The notes beneath the pieces were generated by a model that was not told the origin of the DNA, ran no database searches, and was given only the letters and a program-made list of their open reading frames with translations. This document shows, piece by piece, positions 34,901-46,935 of a DNA stretch of 64,000 bases. The DNA lies in the NCBI GenBank assembly GCA_023105745.1, contig JALGQZ010000015.1, positions 1,614,999-1,678,998 of the forward strand, written 5' to 3'. The stretch's first letter is position 1. Every line of letters begins with the position of its first letter. The stretch comes from Austropuccinia psidii. Lineage: Eukaryota; Basidiomycota; Pucciniomycetes; Pucciniales; Sphaerophragmiaceae. Both the position numbers and the translations under genes were made by a program.

Positions 34901-37900
34901 TCATTGATGAGACTGTTCAGTCCTCCTAGAGGCCCTGGATCTCCTTAGATGAAGGTTCCCATCTGGTATGGCATCCTCTGCCAACCATTTGTCTTTATCA
35001 GCTGTCTTGTGCTTGAATCTGACTAAGTATTGTCTTTGATCCTTCCCATTAAGTCTGATCTTTCTGGCCCTGATGATTTTACTCACAGGTCCTGGGGAGT
35101 CCTCCACTTCCACTATATCAGGTGGTGTGGGGTTCTTTTTCCTGAAGGGGAATTTGTCCTCCTCTGTTTGGAAGTATGGCTTGACTAAACGTACCTGGAA
35201 GACTGGGTGCTTTCTGGAAAACTCCTCTGTAAGTTTGACTTCCATTGCATTCTTTCCTATCAACCTAATGATAGTGAAAGGCCCTAAAAATGAGTCCCTC
35301 ATCTTCTTGGGTCCTTTAAGGTTATTAAAGTTCAGTGTAGACACTAGCACTTGGTCCCCTTCCTTAAAGTCAGGTTCCATGTGTGTCTTGTCCCACCTCT
35401 GCTTCTTATATTCTTTTGCCTCAGCTATGCATTTGGCAGCTGTGTCACAAGCCTTTTTCCACATATCATGGAAGTCTTTGGCTGTGGGGTGGATGGTTAG
35501 AAGATTCTTCTTCAAGTGATGTACAGGCAACAGGGGATTCCACCCTTTCTCTACCACTGCAGGTATTGTTCCTGTTGTAGAGTGCTGACTTGTATTATAA
35601 GCCAGCTGGACAGCTGGTAGAAGGGTAACCCAGTCAGGGGTGTATTCCTCATGGTTCTTGTATTCCATGCCATAGGCACAGAACCTTCTAAGGATGTCTT
35701 CCATAGTCTGGATCATCCTCTCAGCTAGGCCATCTGTTTTGGGATGGTAAGCTGTGGAAAAAGCAAGCTTGGTGCCAAGCATGTCATACAAGTTGGTCCG
35801 AAATTCTGATGTCAATTTTGGGTCCCTATTGCTAATGATGATTTTAGGGACTCCACAGGTAGATATGATGTTATTCCAAAATAACAGGGCAGTATCCATG
35901 GCTGTGTCCTCCTTGTGGCATGGTAGAAAACTCATGCTCTTGCTGAACCTATCAACCATGATTAGGAAGGCATTGTAGTTTTCTTTGCCTCCTGGGACAA
36001 GTCCTGTGACCCAGTCCATGTTGATGGTTTCCCATGGGTGCTTGGGTTCCTCTATGTGCTGAAGTAACCCATACTTCTTACCATGTTTCCTGTTTTCCTT
36101 TTGGCATCTTTCACAGGTGTTGATGTATTCACTCAACTCCTGTTCCCACTTGGGCCACCAAGCTGTGCTTGCTACCCTCTCTTTGGTCCTGTCTTCACTC
36201 ATGTGTCCCATATAGGGGCAGTCATGGCATTCCTGCAGGATCAATGAGATGTGGTCTCTGCCTACCATTGTGAGTGCACTTGTGTGATTTTTTCTGTGGT
36301 AGAGCAGGCCATCTAGAAGGAAAAACTTGTTATCCTCATAGGCCCTCAACCAGGGTTCTTCCAGCTGGGATTCCAGTTCTGGACTCCTGTACTTTTGTTG
36401 AAGGAGTTGTAGTAATATGCCACACTGTTTGTGCTTGGCATAAGACTTGAGTACTGCACTGAAAAATTCATTGTGTAGTTCTGAGAAACTTATTCCGAGT
36501 ATGAGAGTTTCTGTTCCTTATGAATCAGTGTTCCCACTGTCAAGGGTGCCACTTTCTGGGGGGCATTCAGAAAATCTGAAGTTCTTCTTCCTATCTACTT
36601 CCATGAAATGGATAGGAATCTTGGCTGCAACTTCAGGGTCATAAGCTGGATTGCTTTTGACATTGTCCAGTGGCCATCTGCTAAGGCCATCTGCATTGGT
36701 ATGACTTTTACCTTCTTTGTATATGATGGTCATGTTCCCTCTATACTCCTGAATGGCTATTTGCCATCTAAGCATGTGTCTATTTGTAGTCTTCATGTTC
36801 AGTAAAGACTTCAAGGCTGTGCAGTCTGTGTAGAATTCAAAGACTGCACCCTCCAGATAATAATGGAGTTTTTCTAGAGCCCAGACTAGACATAGACATT
36901 CAGTCTGGGTGGCTCCATACCTGGCTTTTGAATCTTTCAGCCGCTTTGAGATATAGCAAATCACTCCTTCTCTTGTTTCACCATCCACAATTTGTCTTTG
37001 GTGAAGGGCTGCTCCTAGGCCTTGACTGCATGCTGCATCTATATATAACTTGAATGGTAGTTCAAAGTCAGGTAAGATGAGCACAGGTGCATTAGTGAGT
37101 TCATATTTGATCCTCTCATATGCATCCCTCCTTTCCTTGGTTATTTCAAAAACTACATCTTTTGAACATAACTTGTATAAACTACTAGTTATGTGTGCAA
37201 AGTTTTCAATATGGTTTCTATAGTAGCTAGCAAACCCAAGGAAAGATTGCATCTCTTTGATGCTCTTTGGTACTGGCTTTCGCAGTACTGCTTCTACTTT
37301 ATTCTGGTCAATTGCCAGACTAAGACCTGAGACTTTATGTCCTAGAGCCAGTAACTCTTGTTGGCCAAAATTGCATTTTTTAAGTGAAATTTTGAGATTC
37401 ATGGGTGTGCATTTACTTAGTACTCTGTCTTTGTATTGCACATGGTCCTCCCATGTCTCTGAGTATATAATGATATCATTAATATATACTACCATCCAGC
37501 ATTCCAATATTTCATCTTGAAATATTGTGTCCATCATCCTTTGGAAGTGGGCTGGTGCATTCTTGATGCCAAATGGCATTCTGGTATACTCATATATGCC
37601 CATATGGCATATTATTCTGAGTAATTTCATGGAGTTTGTTTTAACTCCATTCTGGTGGAAACCTTTCATACAATCCATTTTGGTTATGTATTTGGCTTTA
37701 GCCAGTTTATCCAAGGCATGAGCTATCCTGGGTATAGGGTACCTGTCTGCTTTTGTGTAGTTATTCAGAGCTCTGAAATCTCCACACAGTCTAGACTTGC
37801 CATCATTCCAGCTGATTAGGACAGGGGTGGCTATTTCCAATATTTCATTATGTCCAATCTTCCTGATGACATCCATATCCAGCAGTTCATTGATATGTTT

Positions 37901-40754
37901 CTCAATTTCTTTCCTGGTTGTCAGGCTTGCTGGATAAGGAGGTCTCCTAAGAATGGGTGGATAAGGCCTTTCGACATCCAGATATAGCTCTATATCATGG
38001 CCTTTGATCTTGCCTAATGGTTCTTCACCAATGGCAAATGCTGGTCTGTTCTTTCTCAGCATCTTCAATAAACTTAGTTTTTGTTTGCTGGTGAGGGTAG
38101 TGCCAAACCGTCCCTCTCTGAATTCCTTCAGAAGTTCTTTTGGTGGGTCTTGAGAAAATATCTGGTATATATCAAGTGAAAATTTCTTTTCCTTGTTAGT
38201 ACCAATGGTGATGTGCCTATTTTTACTGTTTTGAATGTCTATGCCATACATCCTCTGGTAATCTGTTCCCAGTAAAAACCCTTGGATGTGGGCATCATCA
38301 AGCACTACAAACTCTGGGTTGAGTCTGATATTACCCTTCCTGTGGGGTATAAGTATCTCTTTGATAATTGTCCCAATGGAAGTCATCTTTCCTGATGCAC
38401 TTTTAAAGCTCTTTGCCTTAGTGGGAAAGAGCTGTTTTTCCCAGTTTGGGAAGTGGTTATACAGATAGCTTCTGGCCACTATGGAGCAGTGTGCTCCACT
38501 ATCAATGATCAGTGGGTGCTGAGCATTGTCAATACAAACAGTCAATTTTGTGGCTGTCCCATGTATATATGCCATTCCTTTGGTTTTTGTAACCAGGAAT
38601 GTTTGTGCATCTTGTGTATGTTTTCACAAGTTCTTGCCAGAAGTGTCCTGTGGCATGCCTGCTTCCAACTGTATGTCCTGGATTTCTAGTGGGGTTTCCT
38701 CTTGGTATTCCACTAGGAATTCCTCTCTTGGGTCTTGATAATCATCAGATGGTTCTCTGATGGCATCAACCATGGAATCTGATTCAGAATCCTCTGTTGG
38801 AGGTTCTTCCTCAGGGACTTTCTCTATGGCATAGACTTTTTTATTTCCCTTTGGACAGTTGTTGGCATAGTGGTCTGTTGAACCACAATTTTGACAAGAA
38901 TTCCTCTTCCTTGCCACTTCTGCCACCCTTTCTTTGGGTTTGTCTTTAAACTCTACCCTGAATGGTTGTTTCTTGTTGAAACTAATGCTCTTATATGGGG
39001 TGAATTTCCCTATATTAGTCCTTTTCCTTATGTCTTGTAAGGTGTTAGCAATGTCATCTAGAGTGCAATTTTGGTTTCATCTGCATTTTACTGCATGCTC
39101 TAGTTCTCCTGGCAATTGTGTCAGAAGTTTGTGATTCCTCATTTGGATGTTCATCTGAGGATCAATGGCTTTAAGTCTTTTAGACTGTCTAAGACACCAC
39201 TCATATGGATCTTTGTCCACAGAGTATTTGTCATTTTCAAATGACATGGTTGTTTGCCATATCCAAGTACCATTAATGTACTTTTGGATGATTTGACTCT
39301 TCCACCATGACCAGTTTCTTCTGCCATGGATTTCTTTCTTTCTGTGTACCATATACTAGCATGACCTTTAAATGCAGTATTCAATCTAGCAGTGATCCAG
39401 TAGTCTGGTATGCTTGGTACATCAATGAAGAGTCCATCAATATAATCTATGAGTTCCATATGATCATATTCTCCTGATCCAGAGAATTTGGGCCAACTTG
39501 AGGCCTCAGGAAGCTGTTTCAAGGATTTCCTCTCTAAATAAGACATGCCATCTCCATCCTGGTATTGTGATGGGGATCTTGCCTTATTCATCAACATGGA
39601 ATCTGGCTTGATGTCATCTGGTTGATATGGAATATCCATAACTTGGCCTTGTGGTTGGGGCTTCAAGCTATGGTAGGAATTAAACAACTTGTTAATGTCT
39701 TTATCCAGACACTCCCTGACCCTTGTGCTGTGGTGTTGTTCTTCAAAGACTATATTCAGTCTTTTGTTGGTTTCCTCAGAGGCTTTGCTCAGTTGAGCAT
39801 ATCCTTCTTGAAGATTTTTAACTATCTGTTCCAAGGAGGCTTGAGTTTGTCTCATCCTCTCTTGGCCAGATTTAATTTCTGCAAACTGCTTTGCAGATTG
39901 TTCAGCATATTTGGACATTTGTAACCACAGTGTATCACTGTTGATGTTACTCTCAGATGTGACAATGTTATTTTCAGTCTGAGTGGGGGTAATGTTCTAT
40001 TACTAGGACTACTGATTCTAGAGTGGTTTACAATTACTTCTGGTTCTTGTATACTTCTTTTACCAAATCTAACAGCTTCTGGATCATGGGGTCTGACTCT
40101 TTCCTCCTCTGGTTGAAGGAGGTTTTGTTCTTGCCCTTGTTTCCTTGTCTTCTCCTGGAAACCTCCTGGAATTGTGAAGAATGGTGACTCTTGGCCACTG
40201 ATCTGCTGGTTTCTGAATTGTGTGAAGCCACTGGAGAGCCGATTTGGCCTGCTCCTTGTGAGCCTGAAGGAAGCTGATTAGGCCCTGTCTGGGTTAACTG
40301 TTCTTCTATAGCTTGGATAGTGGCTTGATTCTCCCTTATCCTCTGTGCCCTTGCCTCCAGCAGTCTGAACTGCCTGGTAGGATTCCAACCTTTGGTGATT
40401 ACCATCAGGTCTTTGAAGTCTATATCTTTGAGACAGATCTTCTGGCAACTTGCTCCAAGTTCTTCCCAGTGACTTGCCAGGTTGAACCTCTTGTTGTCCA
40501 TGCTCCATTGAAATAAGTCTTTGAGGAGTTGGTGGAGCTGAAGAACTTGATCCATATCCTTCCAGTCCTCTGGTTTGAGGTTCCTGTTGAATTGGAGTGT
40601 GAATGGCAAGGTTGATATTATCTCCCTCATTGTTTTGCCATCCACCACTGTGTCCAAGGTGTCTTCTTCCAGGTCTTCTGGTTCTGGACAAGCTTTCTCT
40701 GTCCTCTGGTTGGTTCCTTTGGAAGCCAAGGTCTCTGAGGTATGCAGGGGACAT
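34901..40754 (-). pseudogene. Gag-Pol polyprotein of element C
   Basis: From ATG at 40754 (inside a predicted intron) the frame covers a low-complexity extension, Gag coiled coil (39918 on), Gag core, zinc knuckle CQNCGSTDHYANNC (about 38900), protease LIIDSGAHC (about 38500), RT (about 37900-37250), RNase H, integrase and a chromodomain-like tail ending near 34901. From 39076 onward a single frame is kept, with a TGA at 38624 and a TAA at 36518. Upstream lesions are a TAC-to-TAA stop near 40278, 1-base losses near 39998 and 39345, and the TGA at 39077-39079 shared with copy A. The RT box reads YINDII instead of YIDDII, and the integrase second Asp motif reads ISNRDP instead of ISDRDP, so both enzymes should be inactive. 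Confidence 0.92.
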
Positions 40755-41102
40755 ATCAGTGTTTGCAAGAAGTCAAAAACTTTATGTTCTTAGGGTATTT
40801 ACCTTTGACTGTGCCTTGTACAAATTTGCTATCCGCTGATTTGGGCAGTTTGCCTTTGGAGGTTACAACTGGGTTAATAGTTGTAATTTTCCCTGTACAA
40901 GTGGTTAAGGTTGGTTTACCTTGTATTGAAGCAGAGTTTTGTGGTTTTCTACTCCTCTGAGTGTCTATTGGTGTCCACATTTTGGCTGTAATGAGGCCTT
41001 CACTAAGCCTTTTTCCTTTGCCCTTGCTGCCCTCTGGTTCTGGGGGTGTCACTGGTGTGTTGGCCTGTGACTGGGTCTCAAGTGGTATGAAATTTTCCTC
41101 CA
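40034..41102 (-). CDS. ORF0, spliced accessory protein of element C (predicted, 333 aa)
   Basis: Predicted exons on the minus strand are 41102-40803 and 40734-40034. With the leader base A they total 1002 nt, an exact open frame of 334 codons including the stop, beginning MEEN and ending YKNQK. Residues 1-100 are rich in Pro, Ser and Lys. Residues about 110-125 are acidic (EPEDLEEDTLD). The middle is helical with SHWEELG and GWNP, then a Ser/Gln-rich part, a basic RRRQGNKGK patch and a helical end. B1 ORF0 has the same order of parts. It is +1 to gag-pol over 700 nt. I recognise no known domain. A capsid-like, RNA-binding or silencing-countering role would all be guesses. Splicing is inferred from conserved sites. 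Confidence 0.58.
40735..40802 (-). other. Predicted 68-nt intron of C with gag-pol AUG and tandem acceptor
   Basis: Donor AAAG|GTAAAT, branch-like CTGAT, acceptor CTCAG|AG|ACC. The gag-pol ATG (40754) is inside. The first AG joins the leader exon to ORF0 (KETLASK), the second to gag-pol (KDLGFQR). Sites are the same in A. Confidence 0.55.
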
Positions 41103-41649
41103 CTGAATCAAACAGGAAAAAGAGGGCTTATGTCAGTTAAGACTTCTTAAAAGGCTGGTTTTGCACGTCTAAGAATGGCCTCCGGGATTGTATATTATTA
41201 CAATATGCCCTTGTATTATGACAGTGTAATTTAATCAACAATTACACTTCAAAAAATACAGCTTACTGATATGTGGTATACTGTTTGTATACCAATATCT
41301 TACAGAATACTTGTAATTAGCAAGTATAATCTGTCTAAGATGGTGTATTGCAGGGCAATTGAGTTAACAATGTGCCCAAACACGCCTCAACTGTTGGTTT
41401 ATCAGTATGAGCTGTCTTGATTCAATTAAGAATTAAGACTGTATTAGTGGCTTAACAGTGTTTTTTTATACAAAACACGCCAAAAATACTGGTCTTGTGG
41501 TTATCAGCCACGTGACAGATACTCTTTAAGATATGAGTATTTTTTAAAAAACAAATAAAAATATATAAAAATATATTTCTTTTAGAGAAAATGACACCTA
41601 AAAAGATCAAACAAGTGTCAATAAAATGATAAAAAAGAGAACAACTTAC
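41103..41649 (-). other. Predicted leader intron of C (547 nt)
   Basis: Donor TTAAAA|GTAAGT just downstream of the PBS-like motif, CTGAC branch-like site and TGATTCAG acceptor. Splicing joins A to TG to form AUG in the context AAAAUGG. Same signals as 205-747 in A. Confidence 0.55.
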
Positions 41650-41677
41650 TTTTAATAAGTCCAAAAAGGTTTCAAAA

Positions 41678-41693
41678 CACGGCCAGGCCCCCA
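41678..41693 (-). promoter_or_regulatory. Primer-binding-site-like motif of C
   Basis: TGGGGGCCTGGCCGTG on the minus strand, separated from the 5' LTR by three bases. Confidence 0.6.
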
Positions 41694-41696
41694 AAA

Positions 41697-43133
41697 TGTC
41701 AGGATGAGTCTATGTTGAAGTGATAATAAAGCTATTTACAGCTAAATCTATGACTGTGACACGTGGAAAATAGTTAAAAATGCTTTTATAAGGGTTAAAG
41801 ATGGATTAATTTAATAATAAAAGGGCTTTACTGTAAGGAATATAGCGGTGGTGAGCGCTGTTGAAAGCCCTGGGTGCAGCTTTACCTGTTGGGTTACAAT
41901 AATAAAGACTACAATACTTTAAATTAAGAGTATAACTGATTATTACCCAAGATTAAAACTGTTTTTGACAGTTTACTACATAGGGTATTCAAGAGCAGGA
42001 TGAGGAGACAATTCTGGCTGTGAAAAGCCTCCTTTTTATCCTGAAATGGGGTGGAAAGGGTCCTAGACCTTTCCACATAGAGGAAGTGAAGTTTTTTCAC
42101 CCTCCAGGATTGGCTTGTGGTTTGAAAACAGCCTGTATGACCTGTATTGGGCTCAGATGTGGCTTTGAAACCACATCTGGGCAGTTTTCACCAATACAGG
42201 GTGAATATTTTCATCTGGGGACCTCACAGCTTGATTCTGACGTGTATGACGCGTAGAATGCTGTACAGAAACTGTATGGGACCCCAGTATTGACTGACTT
42301 ATAAGGTATTTAAGTATTAACATGCTTCTTTGTCTGTTTGACACCTCATAATCAGAGTACAACTGTATCCTGTCATAATACAGCTGTATTGGTCATATTG
42401 TGGGATTATAACCTTCAAATGGCCATAACTCTGTGTGTTTTTGAGATATCATGCTCAACGTTGGTTCATTAGATAGCCCTGTATGGGCTCTACACAATTA
42501 TACCCAATTTGGTATGGTTATCATTCAATATGAGAAAGGTATCCCATGTACAAGGTTTTTGTACATAGGCGTGGTTTGGGCAAAAAGCTGTATTGAGCTT
42601 GTTTGCCTCATACCTTTTGTTATAGGTGAGATATGAAGAAGTGGATGGCACCATAAGATAGCCCTGATTGTTTTCTTTCCAAAAAGACCCCACTTCAAGT
42701 ATCCCACACTAAAACTGTAGAAGTTAGATGAGAGGTGAATTGTTTGTTCACCCTTATTTGGCCTGAATTTGACCATAACTCCAGTAATATTGGTGCTAGC
42801 TCAGTTTGGCTGGTACCATTGGATAGCCCTGACTTAGAGCTTCATTTTGAATACCCATTTGATGAGGTTAAGCCTCTCCTTCTAAACTTTAGATGAGAGG
42901 TGAAAATTAAGGTTTATGCTCAGCTATAGCTTTGAGCAGGAATAACTTTGTTATTTCTTGTCCTATGGTGATGGGACTTATGTTTTCAGAAAGAGGTGAG
43001 TTTCCTCTTTCATTTGATACCTTTTGAGCTGATTTGGCTCAGCTCCATGTTTTGGTGGTATCTTGGCTATACCATTGGTTTAAGGTATTTTGGCTGTCAT
43101 GCTTGTGCCCTGGTTTTGAGTCACAGGCTGACA
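41697..43133 (-). repeat. 5' LTR of element C
   Basis: Same length (1437 bp) and ends as 33440-34876, with scattered substitutions; followed by the second ATGTG copy. Confidence 0.95.
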
Positions 43134-43138
43134 ATGTG

Positions 43139-44795
43139 TTTAAATAAATTATTAAATTTCATTATGCATATGTAAGAATCAAGCTACATATAGTAAATTA
43201 GCTACAACAAACAAGGTACCACCCTTTAAATTACACACCCCACCCAGCCTTACACCCCCTTATAGACACAGGACTCATGCAGCAATAAAAGGAGAACTGC
43301 ATGAATTACACAGCAACCTAGAGCTCAACATAGAAAAGTCACATGATGAAAAGCTCAACCCCATGGAATTCCTGCAAGTCATTTACAACACAGCCACAGG
43401 AGTACCTTATCTTATATCCACAGTAACACCGCTTAAAACCTTAAAACAGAATCATAATTATTTACCCCACTCAGCACCTCATGCAGACCAAAGCTAGTTA
43501 CAACAGGCTGCATGCAGTACACAATTCTAATTAAATCTCAACCACATGACTATGCACAGCATGTGTCAAACTCAAAAATCACATCATCTCATACATAACA
43601 GTAAATTCATCAGTGCAAGAAATTATCACCTGACCTCATTTTAAAGTTCAAACAAAAGAAAAACACCCATGACACTTGCATAAATTACACAGCCACTTCT
43701 ACCAAGCCTAAAATATGACATATGCAAAGGAATTTCAAGTTCATCATGTGATACTCCATCCACCAACAGAATATCATGTGACAGAGAAGAGGCTGTGCAC
43801 AACAAAAATCCTCAGCCAAAATCAAATAATCTCATGCATGCAAGGAAAATCCAAGAATATCACATCATAAGTAGTTCATCAAAAGACCATCATGGGATGA
43901 ATGGAGGCTGTGCAGAGAAAAAATAATCACCCAGCCTTAAATCACCTGACCCATGCATGAAAGGTCCTCACCAAAAATGGAGTGACATGATGAAATCAAG
44001 AGGAATTAAAGTGGAAAAGGACAGCTCCCATGGAGGGCCCACTGGGCTCCCAAAAGGTATAAATAGAGGGGCTCTCTCCCCCAAATTTCAAAATCCCCCA
44101 TGCAAATTATATCCCCTGCACAGTAGAGGCATAGGAATAATTCATCCCTCACCTGGGAGGTAGTCCAGAAAATTATAGTCAATTTTACTCTCCCAGTAGC
44201 TAAGCTCAGTGGAAGTATAGTGTTGAAGATTACCCAGTAGCTAAGCTGAGTGGAATCTTATTATTATTAAAATAAAAAATAAGAAATATCCAGTACCCAA
44301 TATTAGGGTTACTACTCTATTAAAATATTTTATCCAGTAAAATCAACACCATTTATCAAGATCTTAAAATTAGTTACACCTTTAAAAATCCAATATCAGA
44401 GAATCTTACCTCTTAAATTGAAGAAATAAAATTTTACTATTAACCACTCTTAAAAAAATAACAAACCTTTAAAAAATTCCTTTACTATATTATAACTTTA
44501 CCTTAACAAAATTACCTTTATCAACACTCATACATTTTTACAGAACACTTTAAAAAAAACCCATCTTACAAAAGGACTTTTAACCAAGAAGAAAAAACTC
44601 ACCTCAATTTCACTTAAAAATTAAAATTAAAAAAGACAAGTATTTCATTAAAATCTCAAATTTAACCAAAATAACTGACATTATTTTTCATATTATTTAT
44701 TGAATAGGTCTGATCTGAGACTGCTGAAATTTGTCTTCTGAAGTTGTAAAGCCACTTACTAATTTTATTTTGGTTTGTGAGCTCCAAGGAAGATT
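43139..44795 (+). other. Non-coding, promoter-like region upstream of the Gag-protease gene
   Basis: No coding frame is supported. The left end (43139-43150) carries TAAATAAA. From about 43330 to 43990 the octamers TCACATGA/TCATGTGA or one-base variants occur several times (43339, 43543, 43744, 43774). A TATAAATA box lies at 44058. A duplicated CCCAGTAGCTAAGCT unit is at 44191 and 44231. An AT-rich A/C-biased leader follows. It could be a single-copy promoter or the U3-R of an LTR whose borders I could not find. Confidence 0.45.
44058..44065 (+). promoter_or_regulatory. TATA box (TATAAATA)
   Basis: A consensus TATAAATA in a GC-richer stretch (GGTATAAATAGAGGGGCTC), about 740 bp before the first coding frame. 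Confidence 0.5.
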
Positions 44796-46935
44796 TTGTT
44801 CAGTATTTTAGGAGGGGCAGGCAATACACCCTTGCCACCCTTGGTTACAGGAGTTATTAGCAATTCAAAACCAGTCACCTGTGATTTCCCCCTCCAGGTA
44901 CTGCCTCATTTCAATCCCACACAAGAGGAGTTCCCACATCTGGTGTCCCAACAGTGGCTTGACAGCCTCAACTTCAATAATAGTCAATTAAATTGCACTA
45001 AAAAAATCTTAACTACTCAAAGAATATTTTTTACAACAAAACTGGATTCAAATAATCAAAATCAACCAAAACCATCATCTCAAGAATCTGAATCATCAAC
45101 TCACTCTGACCATTACTATTATCCACCAAAACAAGAATCAGAAGTAGGAGAGGAATCAGAAAAATATTCTAATTTTCCTATTGCAACACCAAGAACCAAT
45201 AAAAGGGACTTGAAGGTTGTGGAAAAATTCTTCCTTGATCTCCTGGAAAGAAATAAAGTCAATAACTCAACACCAAACTCAAAGGAAGAAATAAATAGGT
45301 TAAAAATGGATAAACCTTCATCATCAAAATTACCAGCCAGTATTGAAAGAATACAGGAAGAAAACCTCAATGAAGAAATGGTTTAAGGACAGGAAGAAAT
45401 TTCTTCAACAGAGAGACTTCAGCAGAAGATGCTAGAAATGCAAGTAGAATTATTAGCACTAATCAAAAAGGAAGGAAAAAATAAATCATCAATTTATACT
45501 CCACAGAATAGTCCTCTTGAGGAACAGACCACCCTTCCAAGATCATTCAGGAAACATGGATCATGTTCACCTTACCCAAGACCCATGGCCACATAAACTC
45601 CTTATACAGAACAAAGACCAAGTACCTTACCAAGAAGAGGAAAAATTTCTTCCCAAATCCCAACTCCATTACATCAAGAAATTCCAATAAATACTACTCC
45701 AATAGTGAAAATCAGAGCCAAGGACTATAACTTGTGGTTTGATGGAAAGGATGTTGAAAGATTAATAAAGAAAGTTGAAAATATTGCAGAAATTGAAGGA
45801 GCAAGTGAAAGAGACATTTCAAGACAAATAGCATTTTGGACAAAAGATGAAGAAATCAGTTATCATATTGAAGGAATTCCAGGATATGAAACAGCTGATT
45901 GGGATCAATTAAAAGTGGATATGAAAAGAAGATGGGGAACAGTCTCACCTGAAAGAAGATAAAGATTATCCTCAATCACTGAATTGTTCACAAAAACACA
46001 GCACAAAGGAGGAATAAGAAACATGACTCAATACAGAAAATTCGTTGGGGAATATGAAGCAATTGTCACTTACCTCAAAAGATACCTATATATCCAAGGT
46101 GATATAGATCATAACCAGGAAATATTGGCCAGCCTTTCCACTAGTGTTCAAGAGTCAATTTACAAAGAAATGAACAAATATAGAGCTATGGTTCAAGCCT
46201 TGGATGGAGTTTACATCATTCCAAGCTTGGATATTTTGAGATTATACATTGAACAGGACTTGGAGGCCAAGGTTCTGATACAACAAAAAGAATTTTCTAA
46301 ACCAAAACCTGCAGAAAAGAAAACAAGATTTGAGGATGAAAGCTGGGATGAAGTTTTAAAACAAGTAAAAGAACTCACCCAAAAGATCAAAAATCCTCCA
46401 CAACCAGAACCTCAACCAAGAAATGAAGGAACAGAATATGTCAAAGAAGTTTTAAATAAACTCAAAACCCTTTCAGAAGCAGTTAATCCACCAAGAAGGA
46501 GCTGGGACAATAATCAAGAGCTAAGATTACCTCAAAATAATTAGCCATACAGGCCAAGGAATCCCTTACCACCATTTTCATCCAGTTATCAACCCTACAT
46601 ACCAGCCCAAATGGCCCCACGACCACCATTAAAATGTGTTTACTGTAAGGAAGAAGGCCATTCAGCAACTAGATGCACTCACCTTGCTGAAGATTTGGAC
46701 AAAAGAATTGTCAGAACTCAAGGAGAATCTTACTTATTTCCCAACTATCAGAGAGTACCTATGGAAGGAAATGAAAGTGCCAAAGACATAGTCAGGGCTT
46801 TTGCAAAAGAACAATCAGAGCTCAACAAGAAATTCATGGAAAAGCCTACTGTAGAACCAAAACCAAGAGAAGAGATTAAGTCCACTGAAAAGAAACCAGA
46901 GGATAAATCAACCTCAATTTCACATGTTGAAGATT
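44796..46935 (+). pseudogene. Gag-protease gene, part 1 (Gag domain and zinc knuckle)
   Basis: A single frame runs over 2.1 kb with stop codons only at about 45384, 45594, 45960 and 46542. The product has a low-complexity Ser/Asn/Glu-rich start, a region with coiled-coil character (about 45400-45480), a Gag-like domain (about 45700-46250, with LWFDGKDVERL, IAFWTKDEEI and WDQLKVDMKRRWG), and a zinc knuckle CVYCKEEGHSATRC (CX2CX4HX4C, about 46630). It resembles the Gag of another rust Ty3-like family, not that of A/C or B. A solo LTR cuts it at 46935 in ..SHVED; joining to 49139 restores ..SHVEDWSNWKPP. The true start is uncertain. Confidence 0.75.

Larger units (their letters stand above)
33440..43133 (-). 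mobile_element. Full-length Ty3/gypsy element C (family A/C)
   Basis: Two 1437-bp LTRs (33440-34876 and 41697-43133) flank the element, and a 5-bp target-site duplication ATGTG is present at 33435-33439 and 43134-43138. It has the PBS-like motif, leader intron, intact predicted ORF0, gag-pol and polypurine tract. The LTRs differ at scattered sites, more than those of B1, so it is older. Pol has catalytic substitutions. Confidence 0.96.

Noticed and set aside
44938..44954. TGGTGTCCCAACAGTGG as a primer binding site of the Gag-protease gene
   Set aside because: No LTR end precedes it and it lies inside an open frame.
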